The notes beneath the pieces were generated by a model. It worked only from the letters and a program-made list of their open reading frames with translations. It had not been told where the DNA came from and made no database searches. DNA of 64,000 bases from Strigamia acuminata (taxonomy: Eukaryota > Arthropoda > Chilopoda > Geophilomorpha > Linotaeniidae), in assembly GCA_949358305.1 (NCBI GenBank), contig OX442315.1, positions 34,560,427 through 34,624,426 on the forward strand, given 5' to 3'. A program made the translations under genes and the position numbers. Positions 1 to 10,024 of the stretch are shown piece after piece (positions within the stretch are counted from its first letter, which is position 1; each line of letters starts with the position of its first letter).

Positions 1-543
1 ACAGTAGATGACATTCTACAATATGTAGGAGCAAATCGCTCTAAGTTTGAAAGTTCTCAACTTGCAGCCAAATTGGAGTACGATAATCGAGAGAATCATC
101 CTACTCCCAAACTTCACGAAAAATCTAAGATTTTTCCATCCAAAACCTCACTACGTTTAACGCAAACACAAGATGAAGTTGAAGATGAAGACGAGTCGGA
201 AAATGACGACTCAACTGACGATGGTTCAATGGAGCGATTATTTGCCGCCCAGTATGAAAAAACTACTGGAAAATGCTTTTTCTGTCACGAGCCTGGACAT
301 TTTAAAAGAGAATGTCCCGCTCTTGCCAAAAAATTAGCAGGGAAATCAGACTCGTTAAATACAAATAAAAGATTTAACCACTCTGCTCCCAACCCCGAGT
401 TTAAACGACCCAAACAAAATTGGGTTACGTCAGAAACTTTAGACTCCAAATTTACTGACTTCCAGAAAAACATGGTTGACCTGTTAATTAAGCATTTACC
501 AGCAGCCACTGAGTCAGTCACTCCCGATGAGACAAAAAACTGA
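1..543 (+). CDS. gag: Gag polyprotein, C-terminal part (element 1)
   Basis: The reading frame is open from base 1, so this is the 3' end of a gag whose start lies outside the window. It encodes an acidic stretch and then one CCHC zinc knuckle (C-x2-C-x4-H-x4-C, CFFCHEPGHFKREC at about 274-315), the nucleic-acid-binding nucleocapsid signature of retroelement Gag. A basic Asn/Lys-rich tail follows. The frame ends at TGA 541-543, directly after a slippery heptamer, which implies that pol is expressed as a -1 Gag-Pol fusion. Gag would package the element RNA in cytoplasmic virus-like particles; that role is inferred from the family. Confidence 0.85.
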   Translation, partial: TVDDILQYVGANRSKFESSQLAAKLEYDNRENHPTPKLHEKSKIFPSKTSLRLTQTQDEVEDEDESENDDSTDDGSMERLFAAQYEKTTGKCFFCHEPGHFKRECPALAKKLAGKSDSLNTNKRFNHSAPNPEFKRPKQNWVTSETLDSKFTDFQKNMVDLLIKHLPAATESVTPDETKN

Positions 544-574
544 TTCAGGGGGTTGTTCAAGTTGCCCAACCCCC
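534..574 (+). promoter_or_regulatory. Programmed -1 ribosomal frameshift signal, gag to pol (element 1)
   Basis: The heptamer A AAA AAC occupies 534-540, in phase with gag codons ACA AAA AAC TGA. After a 7-nt spacer, GGGGGTTG (548-555) pairs perfectly with CAACCCCC (567-574) around an 11-nt loop. Slipping back one base enters the pol frame, which is open from 531. Heptamer, phase, spacer and stem all match the standard retroelement -1 frameshift design. Confidence 0.8.
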
Positions 575-3500
575 GCCTAACGAGTTGTTTCCTCTCTCGG
601 AATTTTCAAATGATTTATTTTTTCATAAAAAAGAAATTAAAATAAGACATAAGCCTAGTCATCTCACAGTACCTTATGTCGATGATTCGAAGAATAAACC
701 ACCATCGTTGGTCATTTCTTACGAAGCAGTGCCTGTCTGTCGGAAAGCTAGTAGTTCCACTGGTGGTGTCGATGAGAATTTAAAAATCATGACAGACCAA
801 CTAGAAAATTTGAGTATTTTCAGTGGAAGTTGGAATGCGCCAAAGAAACCGCTTGTACCCAAAGTTTTCAAGTTAAGGAAAATTCTTAAACTTGAAAAAT
901 GGAACAAGAAAGAACGAAAAATATTTCTTGGCAAACTTTGCAATAGCAAATTAATTAATGGTGGCAAAGATGATCCGCGTATGAATGTCCAAATTGGAGG
1001 TTTAGATTACAACGCACTAATGGACTCTGGAGCCACCCAATGTTTTATTGGAGTACAACTCCTTTCAAACACAGAAATTCCGGTGGAATTCATACAAGAA
1101 TGTCCCCGCGGAATGCGTGTCTGCGCGGTCGGAATAGATCACCGACCTATCGGTCAAGTTTGTCTTTGTGTCAAATGGGCCGATAAAAGGAGAGTTACAC
1201 CTATGACCTTCATAATTCTACACAAGAATGTATGTGGGTTGATTTTGGGTCACAATTTTATGCGTAGAACGGGGATAAACCCTAATCCTCGACGGGCTGT
1301 GTTCACCTGTGATGACATGCCCGGATGGACAGCGCCATACGAGACCACTGAACTTAACTGTTGTTTAGCAAGCATTAGGACTTTGGGTCTCCAAGGTGAA
1401 GGAACTCCCACTTCACCTGATTGGGCAGAAAAACTCGTCGAAGGCTGCAACAGCTCGGCGGAAGAAAAACGGTTACTCGTAAACGTTCTTTTGCAATTAA
1501 AAAACGTATTTCGAGATCAATTGGGCTGTACGAAGGTGGCCAAGCACAGCATCAAGTTTAAACCTGGTGCTACTTGGAAACACCAGCCATATAGAATGTA
1601 CAATCCAGCCAAGAAGGCCATTATGACGGAATTGGTCGAGGAGTTAGAGGCTGATGGGTTAATCGAACCTGCCACTGGCCCTTATATAAGTCACCCCGTC
1701 ATAGTGGCTAAACCCGGCGGGAAGTATCGATTATGTATCGACTACCGCTGGTTGAATGCGATCACAGAAGTTGATGCAATTCAAATGCCAAGTATTGACC
1801 TATTAATTCACCATACTAATCAGGCCAAGTACTTTACATCCATTGATTTAACTAAAGGTTATCATCAAATGGAAATGGAGGAGGAGGATAAGAGCAAAAC
1901 TGCTTTTTACACTCCAAAAGGCAAATTTCAATTCAAGAGACTGCCATTTGGTCTTTGTAATGCACCTAGCTCTTTTCAACACCTCATGACTACCGTATTG
2001 GGTGACTCTTTATATAAACACGCTCTGGTCTACTTAGACGATATAATTATTTTTTCCGACACATGGGAAAATCATTTATTACATATTAAAGACGTACTTG
2101 AGAAGTTAGATGCCGCAAATCTAACTATCAATAAAGACAAGTCAAAATTTGGTCGAACATCATTACGATTTTTAGGCCATTTAATTTCCGAGGGATCTCT
2201 TCTTCCAGACCCGGACAAAGTCTCGGCTGTAAGGAATTTTCCCAAACCGACTTGTTCTAAAGACATTCAGAGATTTGTAGGACTTGCGAATTTTTTCCGA
2301 AAATTTATTCCTAACATCGCAAATATTGCTCGTCCATTGACCAATATTATGCATGATCAAGCAAAGTTTGTGTGGGATGATCCACAAACAACTGCATTCG
2401 AAACTATCAAAGATATTTTGTGTGACAAGGACCAAGCCCTTCTCCACATGCCAGATATGAATAAGCCTTTTGTCATTTTGACAGATGCTTCTCATTCAGG
2501 TTTAGGTGCAGTACTCTGTCAAGACGTAGAATTATTCTGTGAAAAGAAACAGAAATTAATTATGGTCCCAAAAGCAGTCGCGTACGCCAGTCGAGTGTTA
2601 CACGGGGCCGAAGTAAGGTATTCTACGCCGGAATTGGAGTGTTTGGCCGTTGTATGGGCAATCGAAAGATTTCGCCCTTATATTGAATACACGACTTTCA
2701 CTCTCGAGTCCGACGCTAAAGCCCTTAGCTGGTTGATGAGTACGCCGGAACCATCGGGAAGGTTTGGTCGTTGGGCCGTCAAAATACAATGTGGCGCGTT
2801 TAAAATTATTTTTAGACGCGGTGCAATGAACCAAGTAGCGGACGCATTATCACGCGCTCCACTGTCTGCACTAGACACTCCGGATTATGATTATATCGAA
2901 CCAGAGGAGATCACCCATTTCTATCCAACTTGGAATGGAAACAGGTGTGCATCTTTACAAGTGACGGAGACTGAGCGCAAACATTTTCTCACAAATGTTG
3001 GCCTTAGTTTGGATTTTTTCTCAGAATCATATAATCCAGTTAGATTTCATGATTCTGGAGAAAAGGGGGAGGAAGAAGGATGTACGAGAGAAAATTGCAG
3101 ACATATAGATGTCCACAATTGTAATCACGAAAATGTACACACTGCGCTAACAGATATCCTAAAAGTAGTTCCGCCGACGCGAGACGAAATTATCGAAGCG
3201 CAGCTTAAAGATCCAGCATGTAGTAAAATCCTTGTTTACCTAAAAGGAGACGAAAAATTAAAAAATCGTATCACGGATAAACATTGGTTAAATGCGATTC
3301 GTGGCTACACTCTCGACGAACCGGAAGAAAATAAAGGTGTTATGCTAATTTATTTTGCTCCGACCGATGAGGAGGAGTTAAACGACTCCGGCAACGGGTT
3401 TAAGGCGGTAATTCCACGCTCTCTTGTGAGACGTGCATTATTCGCATGCCATGGCCACCCACTTACAGGACACGCTGGCATGAGTAAAACCCTAGATAGA

Positions 3501-3872
3501 GCAAAGAAGATGTATTTCTGGCCTAGAATGAGCAAAGACACTCGAAACTACGTTCGCAGTTGCACTCATTGCCAACAATACAAACCTAGTCAACACCAAA
3601 AGCATCGGGCAAGCTATACACCCCACAACATGACCAACCCATGGGAGACAATAAGCATTGACCTGATGGGACCAAAGCCAGCTGGTCGTTCACAATTAAA
3701 ATGGATTTTAGTAATCATTGATAATTGTACAAAATGGATTGAAGTCTTCCCACTAGCAACTGCATCAAGTGAATGCATTGTTAATAAGATGAGCGAAGTT
3801 TTCCACCGTTGGGGATATCCAAAAAAGATAATCTCCGACAACGGCAAACAATTCGTGTCAACAATAGTTTAA
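540..3872 (+). CDS. pol: Pol polyprotein: protease, RT, RNase H, integrase N-part (element 1)
   Basis: The frame is open through the gag stop and is best read as the -1 continuation of gag; no ATG is needed. Motifs in order (residues counted from 540) are: aspartic protease DSGA near 160 with a downstream ILGHNF motif; RT with LCIDYRWLN, the active-site YLDDI near 498 and FLGHLIS; RNase H with TDAS near 646, ELEC, a later Asp and ADALSR; and integrase zinc finger HGHPLTGH...CTHC near 970 with catalytic Asp residues in IDLMG and SDNG. The domain order PR-RT-RH-IN is that of Ty3/gypsy. The frame ends prematurely at TAA 3870-3872, inside the integrase core, and the rest continues in another frame. 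The product would copy and integrate element RNA. Confidence 0.9.
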   Translation: MIQGVVQVAQPPPNELFPLSEFSNDLFFHKKEIKIRHKPSHLTVPYVDDSKNKPPSLVISYEAVPVCRKASSSTGGVDENLKIMTDQLENLSIFSGSWNAPKKPLVPKVFKLRKILKLEKWNKKERKIFLGKLCNSKLINGGKDDPRMNVQIGGLDYNALMDSGATQCFIGVQLLSNTEIPVEFIQECPRGMRVCAVGIDHRPIGQVCLCVKWADKRRVTPMTFIILHKNVCGLILGHNFMRRTGINPNPRRAVFTCDDMPGWTAPYETTELNCCLASIRTLGLQGEGTPTSPDWAEKLVEGCNSSAEEKRLLVNVLLQLKNVFRDQLGCTKVAKHSIKFKPGATWKHQPYRMYNPAKKAIMTELVEELEADGLIEPATGPYISHPVIVAKPGGKYRLCIDYRWLNAITEVDAIQMPSIDLLIHHTNQAKYFTSIDLTKGYHQMEMEEEDKSKTAFYTPKGKFQFKRLPFGLCNAPSSFQHLMTTVLGDSLYKHALVYLDDIIIFSDTWENHLLHIKDVLEKLDAANLTINKDKSKFGRTSLRFLGHLISEGSLLPDPDKVSAVRNFPKPTCSKDIQRFVGLANFFRKFIPNIANIARPLTNIMHDQAKFVWDDPQTTAFETIKDILCDKDQALLHMPDMNKPFVILTDASHSGLGAVLCQDVELFCEKKQKLIMVPKAVAYASRVLHGAEVRYSTPELECLAVVWAIERFRPYIEYTTFTLESDAKALSWLMSTPEPSGRFGRWAVKIQCGAFKIIFRRGAMNQVADALSRAPLSALDTPDYDYIEPEEITHFYPTWNGNRCASLQVTETERKHFLTNVGLSLDFFSESYNPVRFHDSGEKGEEEGCTRENCRHIDVHNCNHENVHTALTDILKVVPPTRDEIIEAQLKDPACSKILVYLKGDEKLKNRITDKHWLNAIRGYTLDEPEENKGVMLIYFAPTDEEELNDSGNGFKAVIPRSLVRRALFACHGHPLTGHAGMSKTLDRAKKMYFWPRMSKDTRNYVRSCTHCQQYKPSQHQKHRASYTPHNMTNPWETISIDLMGPKPAGRSQLKWILVIIDNCTKWIEVFPLATASSECIVNKMSEVFHRWGYPKKIISDNGKQFVSTIV

Positions 3873-4821
3873 TGATTTTTGTCAAAAAAATCACGTAGAT
3901 ATTGCTCACATTAGCCCATATCACGCTGCCGCTAATATTACAGAGCGGGCTAACAGGACTTTAAAAATGATGTTAGCTTTATACTCAGACATTCACTCTC
4001 ACTGGCCAAAATATTTAAATTCTTTTGCCTTTGCGATGCGCACCGCTAAGTCCGAGGCAACAAATTGTTCTCCGATGATTCTTAATACAGGAAGAATCGT
4101 TCCTTTGCCATTTGACCCGCGTATTACTAAACACGCCATCAAATTCGACAAAGAGAACCCCGAAGCTTATGTCTATAGTATTTTAGACGTAATTAGACGT
4201 GCACACAGCGAAATGCATCGGAAAATTCAATCGAATTACGAAAAGCATGATCGACTACATAAAGACAAATATTATATTTGTCAATTTGCCAAAGGAGATC
4301 TCGTGTGGAAAGCCACACATATTTTATCAAATAAAGATAAAGGGATTTCGGCAGGATTCGCTGAGAAACGTGATGGACCTTGGGAAATTACGGCTATTCT
4401 CGGCGGAGGTTCCTACACGCTACGGAAGCTCTCCGACAATTCAAAAGCAAAAGCGATCAACATACAGGATTTAATGCCTTATATCCCAAGTTACCCGATT
4501 GAGGAATGGACATTAGATCAGAAAGTCGGTACCAACGAGTCACACCCGACTCCAGATTGGATGGCAGGTCAGGTTATTAATTCTTCAGAATTAATAAATG
4601 AACCTGTGTCCATAGAAACAGGGGATTTAGTTGAAGAGAAAGAGGAGGAAACTTCTCAGATTTCTTCTAAAGAGGACGAAACTCCTCAAAATCCGTCTAA
4701 AAAGAGGAAAAGATTTCCATCTCCCGTTCGACAGTCTAAACGTAGACCCAAGCCGAACACAAAATACGTGACCGATTTTGTACAACTCATAAATTGTTTA
4801 ACACAAGTCAAGTTGGGTTAG
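3868..4821 (+). pseudogene. Integrase C-terminal part, shifted frame (element 1)
   Basis: This segment continues the integrase in a different frame from the preceding pol piece. It contains the ITERANR stretch, which carries the expected catalytic Glu of the D,D-35-E core, then conserved C-terminal integrase features (WKATHILS, GPWEI, YTLRKL) and a Lys/Arg/Pro-rich tail ending at TAG 4819-4821. The two frames meet between about 3862 and 3870, consistent with one small indel. The same C-terminal layout is intact in the pol at 46898-51373. I infer that integrase from this copy is inactive; a sequencing or assembly error cannot be excluded. Confidence 0.8.
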
Positions 4822-6111
4822 GACACAATATATTGAAAATATTTTATTTTTTAAATAAATATTTCCAATCATATTCACGAAGGATTGTTAAATTTTATTA
4901 ATAAAAACATTTCACCAATGTAGATAAAATTTAACAAATGTTTGAGTTATTTTTACACGGCCGATTGTATTTAAATTAATCTACGTGTAAACATTTACTT
5001 GAAACTATGTTTTCCCCCTTTGGGTTAATAGAAACTTCGAGATGAGTAATTACAAACCAATCAAATTACTCCTCGAAACTCCCCTTAACCCCTGGTTTGA
5101 GATTATCACTCACTTGTTCGCCAAGTTTTGTACTGGACTGAAATCAAGGATTATTCTCGACTTTTCGACGCTTTAACGGATTTTCGCTGAATTTTAGTGA
5201 GTTAAAATCTAGATGATTTTGAACACTTATCGTTTATTTTACTGATTTTTTCATTTGACGAATATCAGTTCAAATTCAGAAATTATCGACACGACGCTGA
5301 TTATCGAAACCATTTCGTGGCAAAATCACAAGGAACCTTCCCGCGAATTCACTACGTGATTTTCCGGTAAATATTTAAGCAATATTTTGTCAAAATTAAT
5401 AATATTTTGACATTAATTGACGACATTTATTTTGGTTAAGCGTCCATTACGGCAGACTTAGAATTTGCACGTGCCGCACAACGTCTTTATCGGCCAACGT
5501 CGCCGGAACCGAGCAGCCCTCGCAAATACGCGAAGCTAGACGTTAAATTAGCCAAATATACCCTGTTAGGACTGCACCTAGTTAGTAAGTGTTTATTTTA
5601 TAAAAGATAAAAAATATCGCTTAAATTCCTTTGAAATTGGTGAGCATACATGTGTTAACAAGTCACGTGTATGATACTAACGAACGCCACCAGATGTCGG
5701 TGATAGATTTTTACTCGGACGAATTATAGAGTTATTCGTACAGTTAAAAATCATGTATATTGTCAGATACTAAAAATACTGCAAAAATATTTTTTAATAT
5801 TTTGACAGGTTGTTTAGTTATTATGTCGTTTAGATGTAAAAATTAGGTTTATTTTATTTAATAAACACTAATTTGAATAGTTTTTCAACGATATTGTTTT
5901 AAAGGATAAGATGAAATTATCTACCAAGTCAAGAATAATTATTAATGTTAATAATTATTCGACAAATGAAGGAAACCCGCTAACAAAAGGAACTTAAGAA
6001 TTTAATTGCGAAATTAATCCAGTTGTTGGTCGACAATTAATTTAATTTGAAATTAAATTAATTACCGACAGTTTGATTCGTGTTCTCAAATAAAATTTAT
6101 ATTTTTTGAAG
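4822..6111 (+). other. Spacer between pol and ORF3, containing one predicted ORF3 exon
   Basis: This AT-rich stretch has no long ORF. A GC-richer block at 5441-5584 is open in frame and bordered by an acceptor-like end (TTTTGGTTAAG) and a consensus donor GTAAGT at 5585. I read it as an upstream exon of ORF3, with intron 5585-6111. The remainder holds only AT-rich sequence. Confidence 0.5.
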
Positions 6112-7772
6112 ATGCAATGAGTCGCCGAGGTCGTGCTAGCAAGCGACAGTACGTGCATTGGGATCCAGAAGAGTCTGAAGAACCGGATTATCGCTTTGTT
6201 AATCCCTCCTCTGACCCCGAGCTCGTCGCCAACTGGGCCCGTGATAACCCGGATCTCGTACCGCCCCGAATTAGGACCGCCATGGGTGTTAGCCCGACCG
6301 ACTCACGTCCTTCCAGAGGCCGTCAAGCGAGTCAGCGTGTCGTAACCTATGATGCGCCCCACGAGACTCCGAATTGGGATTTTTCTGACGACTCGTCACA
6401 ATACTCCCGTTCTGCTTCAAGGAGACGGCGCCAAGACGACTTCTCACAAGAAGAAGAATCTTATGAGGAAGCTCCGCCCCAGACTACCAGCAGACCATTT
6501 GCTCGACCACGAAATCCTCGCGATACCGCTAGTCGAGGAAAAACCGGCAAGTCCAAAGGACCCACCAAGTCCACGTTGGCATCTTCATCCGAGGCGTTGA
6601 CCCGCCCAACATCGCAAGCTCGCTCATTATCGGAGCTCAACTTACCGATTTATCGGAAGCAACGGCGAGAACATGTATTTCGCGACATGGAAGCTGCCGC
6701 CTTGGGAACCAACATCATGCCGAAGTCGAAACTGATGTTCTGCCCATTGTGCGCAGGATGCGGATGGTTGTCGTCCTTGTTATCCGGCATTCACGCCGTG
6801 GTCTGTGTGAACTGTCACGGTGGTAAACGCGTTGCCATATCCAGCATGTGGAATGAAGAAATTCTTCCATTTATCGTCAAGGGGCTAAGTACGCCGACAG
6901 CACGCAATTGGGCGATGTGTCGCGAATGTGGCCTCATCCACCAGGGCCCGGAGCAGGCTATTTATGTAGACCCGGCACAAATGTCCAGCACCTCGACTCC
7001 ACGAGGAGGATTTACGGAGCCACAACGCGAGCCGGAAACCCCCACCCCTGCGATTGATGGAACTTCAGTCGTCTCGGCGGAAAACGAACCAATGTCAGTT
7101 GTTGCGTCTGATTCTCCGCCGGTTGCCTCCGATTCTGGTCTGCAAACCGCCGCTTCTCCAGAGGGAACATCGACTAACAACATGATTGTAGCGACTATTC
7201 CGCTCCCCGAAGTAAGCGACGCTGCTGAACCGGTCATTTTACTGGTTCACCCATACATGCCAAGACCAAACATGTCGCTCACGGAGCAAACTAAGGCGGA
7301 AGTGGAACATTATTTCCCAATTTTATTGGAAGCAGCTAAGCGTATTAGCGTGTCGATTTCAAACGACCAAATTCCAGATTTGAGCGTGCCGCTGGCCGTG
7401 ATCCAATGGATTTTTCATCCATCCCGGCCGGAATCCTTTCAAACTCGCTCTTTCATTTGGTGTAAGATTTTGCAACAGGTCTCAGCAGCAGCACACCCAT
7501 TGATTCGTGAGGGATGGCACTCTGGCTTACCCGACCATCACTTGGTTTTTTCCGAGCCAACCAGCGCTAACACCATTCCGTTAGGAGGGCCTGATCCCCT
7601 GGAAGTATTCACCGAGGAACAACACAGAATGCTCCTGGATCCACTGATCCATGACGTTGAGCCAGATGTAGTACCGGAATTGGTAGCTATTCGACTTAAT
7701 TCTCCACCCGCAGCCGTCTCGGAAGTTGTTACATCCATGGACGGATTTATTGAGGATGAAGAGTTGGACTAG
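5441..7772 (+). CDS. ORF3: third, spliced ORF of element 1, function unknown
   Basis: The main exon is open from ATG 6117 to 7772 (551 aa). An upstream exon at 5441-5584 joins it in frame across intron 5585-6111 (GTAAGT...TTTGAAG); its true start is not located. The N-terminus is Arg/Ser-rich and basic. At about residues 207-240 of the main exon there are paired cysteines (CPLC, CGW, CVNC plus His), and CREC lies near 265, suggesting a zinc-binding module. A globular-looking C-terminal third is rich in Leu, Ile and Pro. I see no signal peptide or membrane segment, so although it sits where an env gene would be, it does not look like an envelope protein. The upstream exon resembles the corresponding exon of the ORF3 at 51584-54420 (alternating Ala/Leu, then a Pro-rich stretch). 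Confidence 0.6.
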
Positions 7773-8435
7773 AAAAGCGTCAACGATGTCGGGATCCGTT
7801 ACTTTCCCGACATTCTCCCCTTTAAGGCAAGACCAGAAGTAACGAGTCCATTTTCTCCATCTCCATTACTTGACCCGGGATGAAACAAAGATTTAGTCAG
7901 GTTCAGGTGTATTTTATGCCGTTTTTTTTTTGTGTGGATATTTCAAAGATCTTTAATATTTAAATTAACAATTTTGCTAAAATTTGATTACGAGTCAATG
8001 TGAGTTTGTTTATAAAAATACTAATTTTAATACTTGAATTTTAACGTGTAAAGTGTTATTTTGCAAATCATTACATTTCCAGTGAGAAGTTAAGTTTTGT
8101 GAAAATAATTGTTAAATTTTATTAATCATTTGTTTGATACAAGAGTTTTGATGTTAGTTTAAGTTATCGTTTTCTTGATACAGTTGTAAGTCCACCTGTA
8201 AAGAGAGATTGGAGTTATTATTAATAATTGAAAGTTTTATAACCTTAATAAATATTTTTTGAAGCATTTGATTAAGAAATACTCTTTATTTATACTATTA
8301 AGATATAAAATAAAGGTTTTTGCTTACCAAGGATTACAGCTCGAGTCCCCTAGATGACAGTGTGGTCTTGATCCTCAAGATATTCGGAATAAATAGTATG
8401 TTAATACAGGTATTAACATATATTTAAGGGGGACT
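7773..8435 (+). other. Noncoding 3' internal region of element 1, with polypurine tract
   Basis: AT-rich DNA without ORFs. It ends in the purine-rich tract AAGGGGGACT (8426-8435) directly against the LTR start TGTGACGG, as expected for the plus-strand primer of an LTR retrotransposon. Confidence 0.7.
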
Positions 8436-8847
8436 TGTGACGGTTACACTGTCATGCACGTTGTTAGTTAGGACGTTTATTTTGTCAATAGATGGCGCTG
8501 ATACGTTTTAGCGGCAATTTCAAATTTCGACAATTTTTGAGTGAATAAAATATGAATTACTATTTATATTTTATTCCACTGCAACTTTATACACTTTTAA
8601 ATACTTTTGGATGTTTAAATACTAGTTGATTTATTTGTCACATAATTCTATTGAATTATGTGCAAACTCTACACCTGGTGAAGTCACCCCCCATCACCCA
8701 CTGTGAGTTGGACTCCTTTTGGATTATAGTCAAAGGGACTTAATCCAAAATGTGTCCTGCGTATCCAGTTCCTGTAGTGGACCTAGTAGAAGACTATGTC
8801 CTGAGTATCCACTTCCTATGATCTGGGATTGGATGGATTTGACTGCC

Positions 8848-8917
8848 CAGTGATCCCATTGGATCACTGAACAGCTATTCTCCTCACCGAGTATATATCC
8901 CCCCGCAAAACGGATAT
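8848..8917 (+). promoter_or_regulatory. LTR core promoter: TATA box flanked by two hairpins
   Basis: CAGTGATCC (8848-8856) pairs with GGATCACTG (8861-8869) just upstream of TATATA (8892-8897). ATATCC (8895-8900) pairs with GGATAT (8912-8917) just downstream. The solo LTR of the same family has the same layout with different stem sequences (36135-36207). Transcription would start roughly 30 bases after the TATA box. Confidence 0.6.
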
Positions 8918-9017
8918 AGCTCGCTCTTGTTCTGTTTTTGTTTGATACTGATATTACTTGAGCACATATTATACTTCTCTGCGTTCCGACAATCCGTTGT
9001 AGAAATACTTTGTATTT

Positions 9018-9292
9018 AGTGTAAGTATCTAGAGTGGGTAGAAGACTCACAGACACACTTCCCGCCTCTTCATGCCAACATTCCGTTGTAGAAATGTAGT
9101 AACTAGAGTGGAGAGATTCACAGACACATTTAAGTGTAGTATCTAGAGTGGGGTACAACCCACAGACGCACTCCCTCCAGCTTCATGCCAACATTCCGTT
9201 GTAGAGTGCAGAATCTAGAGTGGAGTAAAATTCACAGACGCATTGGTAATGTAGAATCTAGAGTGGAGTATTTATATTTCACAGACGCATTA
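9018..9292 (+). other. Tandem array of five hairpins with an invariant internal loop (element 1 LTR)
   Basis: Hairpins span 9018-9059, 9092-9131, 9133-9172, 9205-9244 and 9247-9292. Each has a variable outer stem (AGTGT/ACACT, AAATGT/ACATTT, AGTGT/GCACT, AGTGC/GCATT, TAATGT/GCATTA), then a near-constant left strand AG[TA]A[TA]CTAGA opposite a constant right strand AGAC, then an inner stem GTGGN/NNCAC and an apical loop of 4-10 nt. Changes in the stems keep pairing, including G-U pairs. The array lies downstream of the TATA box, so it should be transcribed. Confidence 0.7.
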
Positions 9293-10024
9293 TCAGAGTG
9301 ATCGACGCGGAGTAATTTCCCGGTTACTCTCCCGCCAGCCAGGACCGAGTGGAGTAATTTCCCGGCGATGGATAACCTTTCCTGCGAGATATTTCGATTC
9401 AATTCGTTATTGGTTTGACGGAACATTTAAGTCTAACTTAGATGTTGATTGCACTCGGGGCAAAAAATAGCTCGGCGCTATTTTAATATATTTTACTTAT
9501 TTTCACAGTTTAAGTTAAGTTTGTGACTCTAAAATATCATGATTAATTCCATAGAATTAATATGACTATTTATTCTCACATTGTTACATCTCGCGGTAAT
9601 TATTGATTACAACAATTATCTGCGATGCGATGTGTGTGACGATACAGAAAAGTCAACCGCACCTCTCGGATATAACCCACCCAGCCTAACCATTTACACG
9701 CCTTTTAGAACCAAACCCCGGACCATTTAGAAGCCAAAGCCATTCATAGATGACATCTTTTACGTCACAGCAATAAGACCGTTACAAATTCTTATTGCAT
9801 GACTGAAGCCTTCAAATGATATTATTTCAGGGCTTTTGCCAAATAAATGTATAGTTTAACTTATCGTCATTTTAGCCACTTGTAGGCATAATAGTTATAT
9901 AAGTTTCAACCGGAATAAATGTTATATGTTTTGAGAAAACATCAGGTTTGCATATTTTACGCTTTCACACCGATAGTTCACACTTTAGTTTAGCAATTGC
10001 TATCTCCAGAAGGTAATCGTCACA

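Larger units (their letters stand above)
1..10024 (+). mobile_element. Ty3/gypsy LTR retrotransposon (element 1), 5' end outside the window
   Basis: The sequence shows a gag end, a pol with protease, reverse transcriptase, RNase H and integrase motifs in Ty3/gypsy order, a third ORF, a purine tract at 8426-8435 and a 3' LTR at 8436-10024. The 5' LTR and most of gag lie upstream of the window. pol carries a frameshift near 3865-3870, so this copy is unlikely to be autonomous now. The LTR family recurs as a solo LTR at 35687-36975 and as a fragment at 10838-11319. Family assignment is confident; the clade within Ty3/gypsy was not determined. Confidence 0.9.
8436..10024 (+). repeat. 3' LTR of element 1 (1589 bp, TGTGACGG...CGTCACA)
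   Basis: The LTR starts TGTGACGG and ends CGTCACA, an inverted terminal repeat. The same ends bound the solo LTR at 35687-36975, whose flanks prove the boundaries. A TATA box (TATATA, 8892-8897) lies between two short hairpins at 8848-8869 and 8895-8917. A tandem array of five hairpins follows at 9018-9292. The 3' end contains palindromic ATTAATTC-CATA-GAATTAAT at about 9542-9561. Confidence 0.85.

Noticed and set aside
6117-7772. ORF3 of element 1 as a retroviral-type envelope gene
   Set aside because: No signal peptide, furin-like site or transmembrane segment; cysteines are arranged as CxxC pairs in a basic, Arg-rich protein.
8730-9426. Antisense ORFs in the element 1 LTR
   Set aside because: They overlap the hairpin array and show no domain; the solo LTR does not appear to keep these frames.
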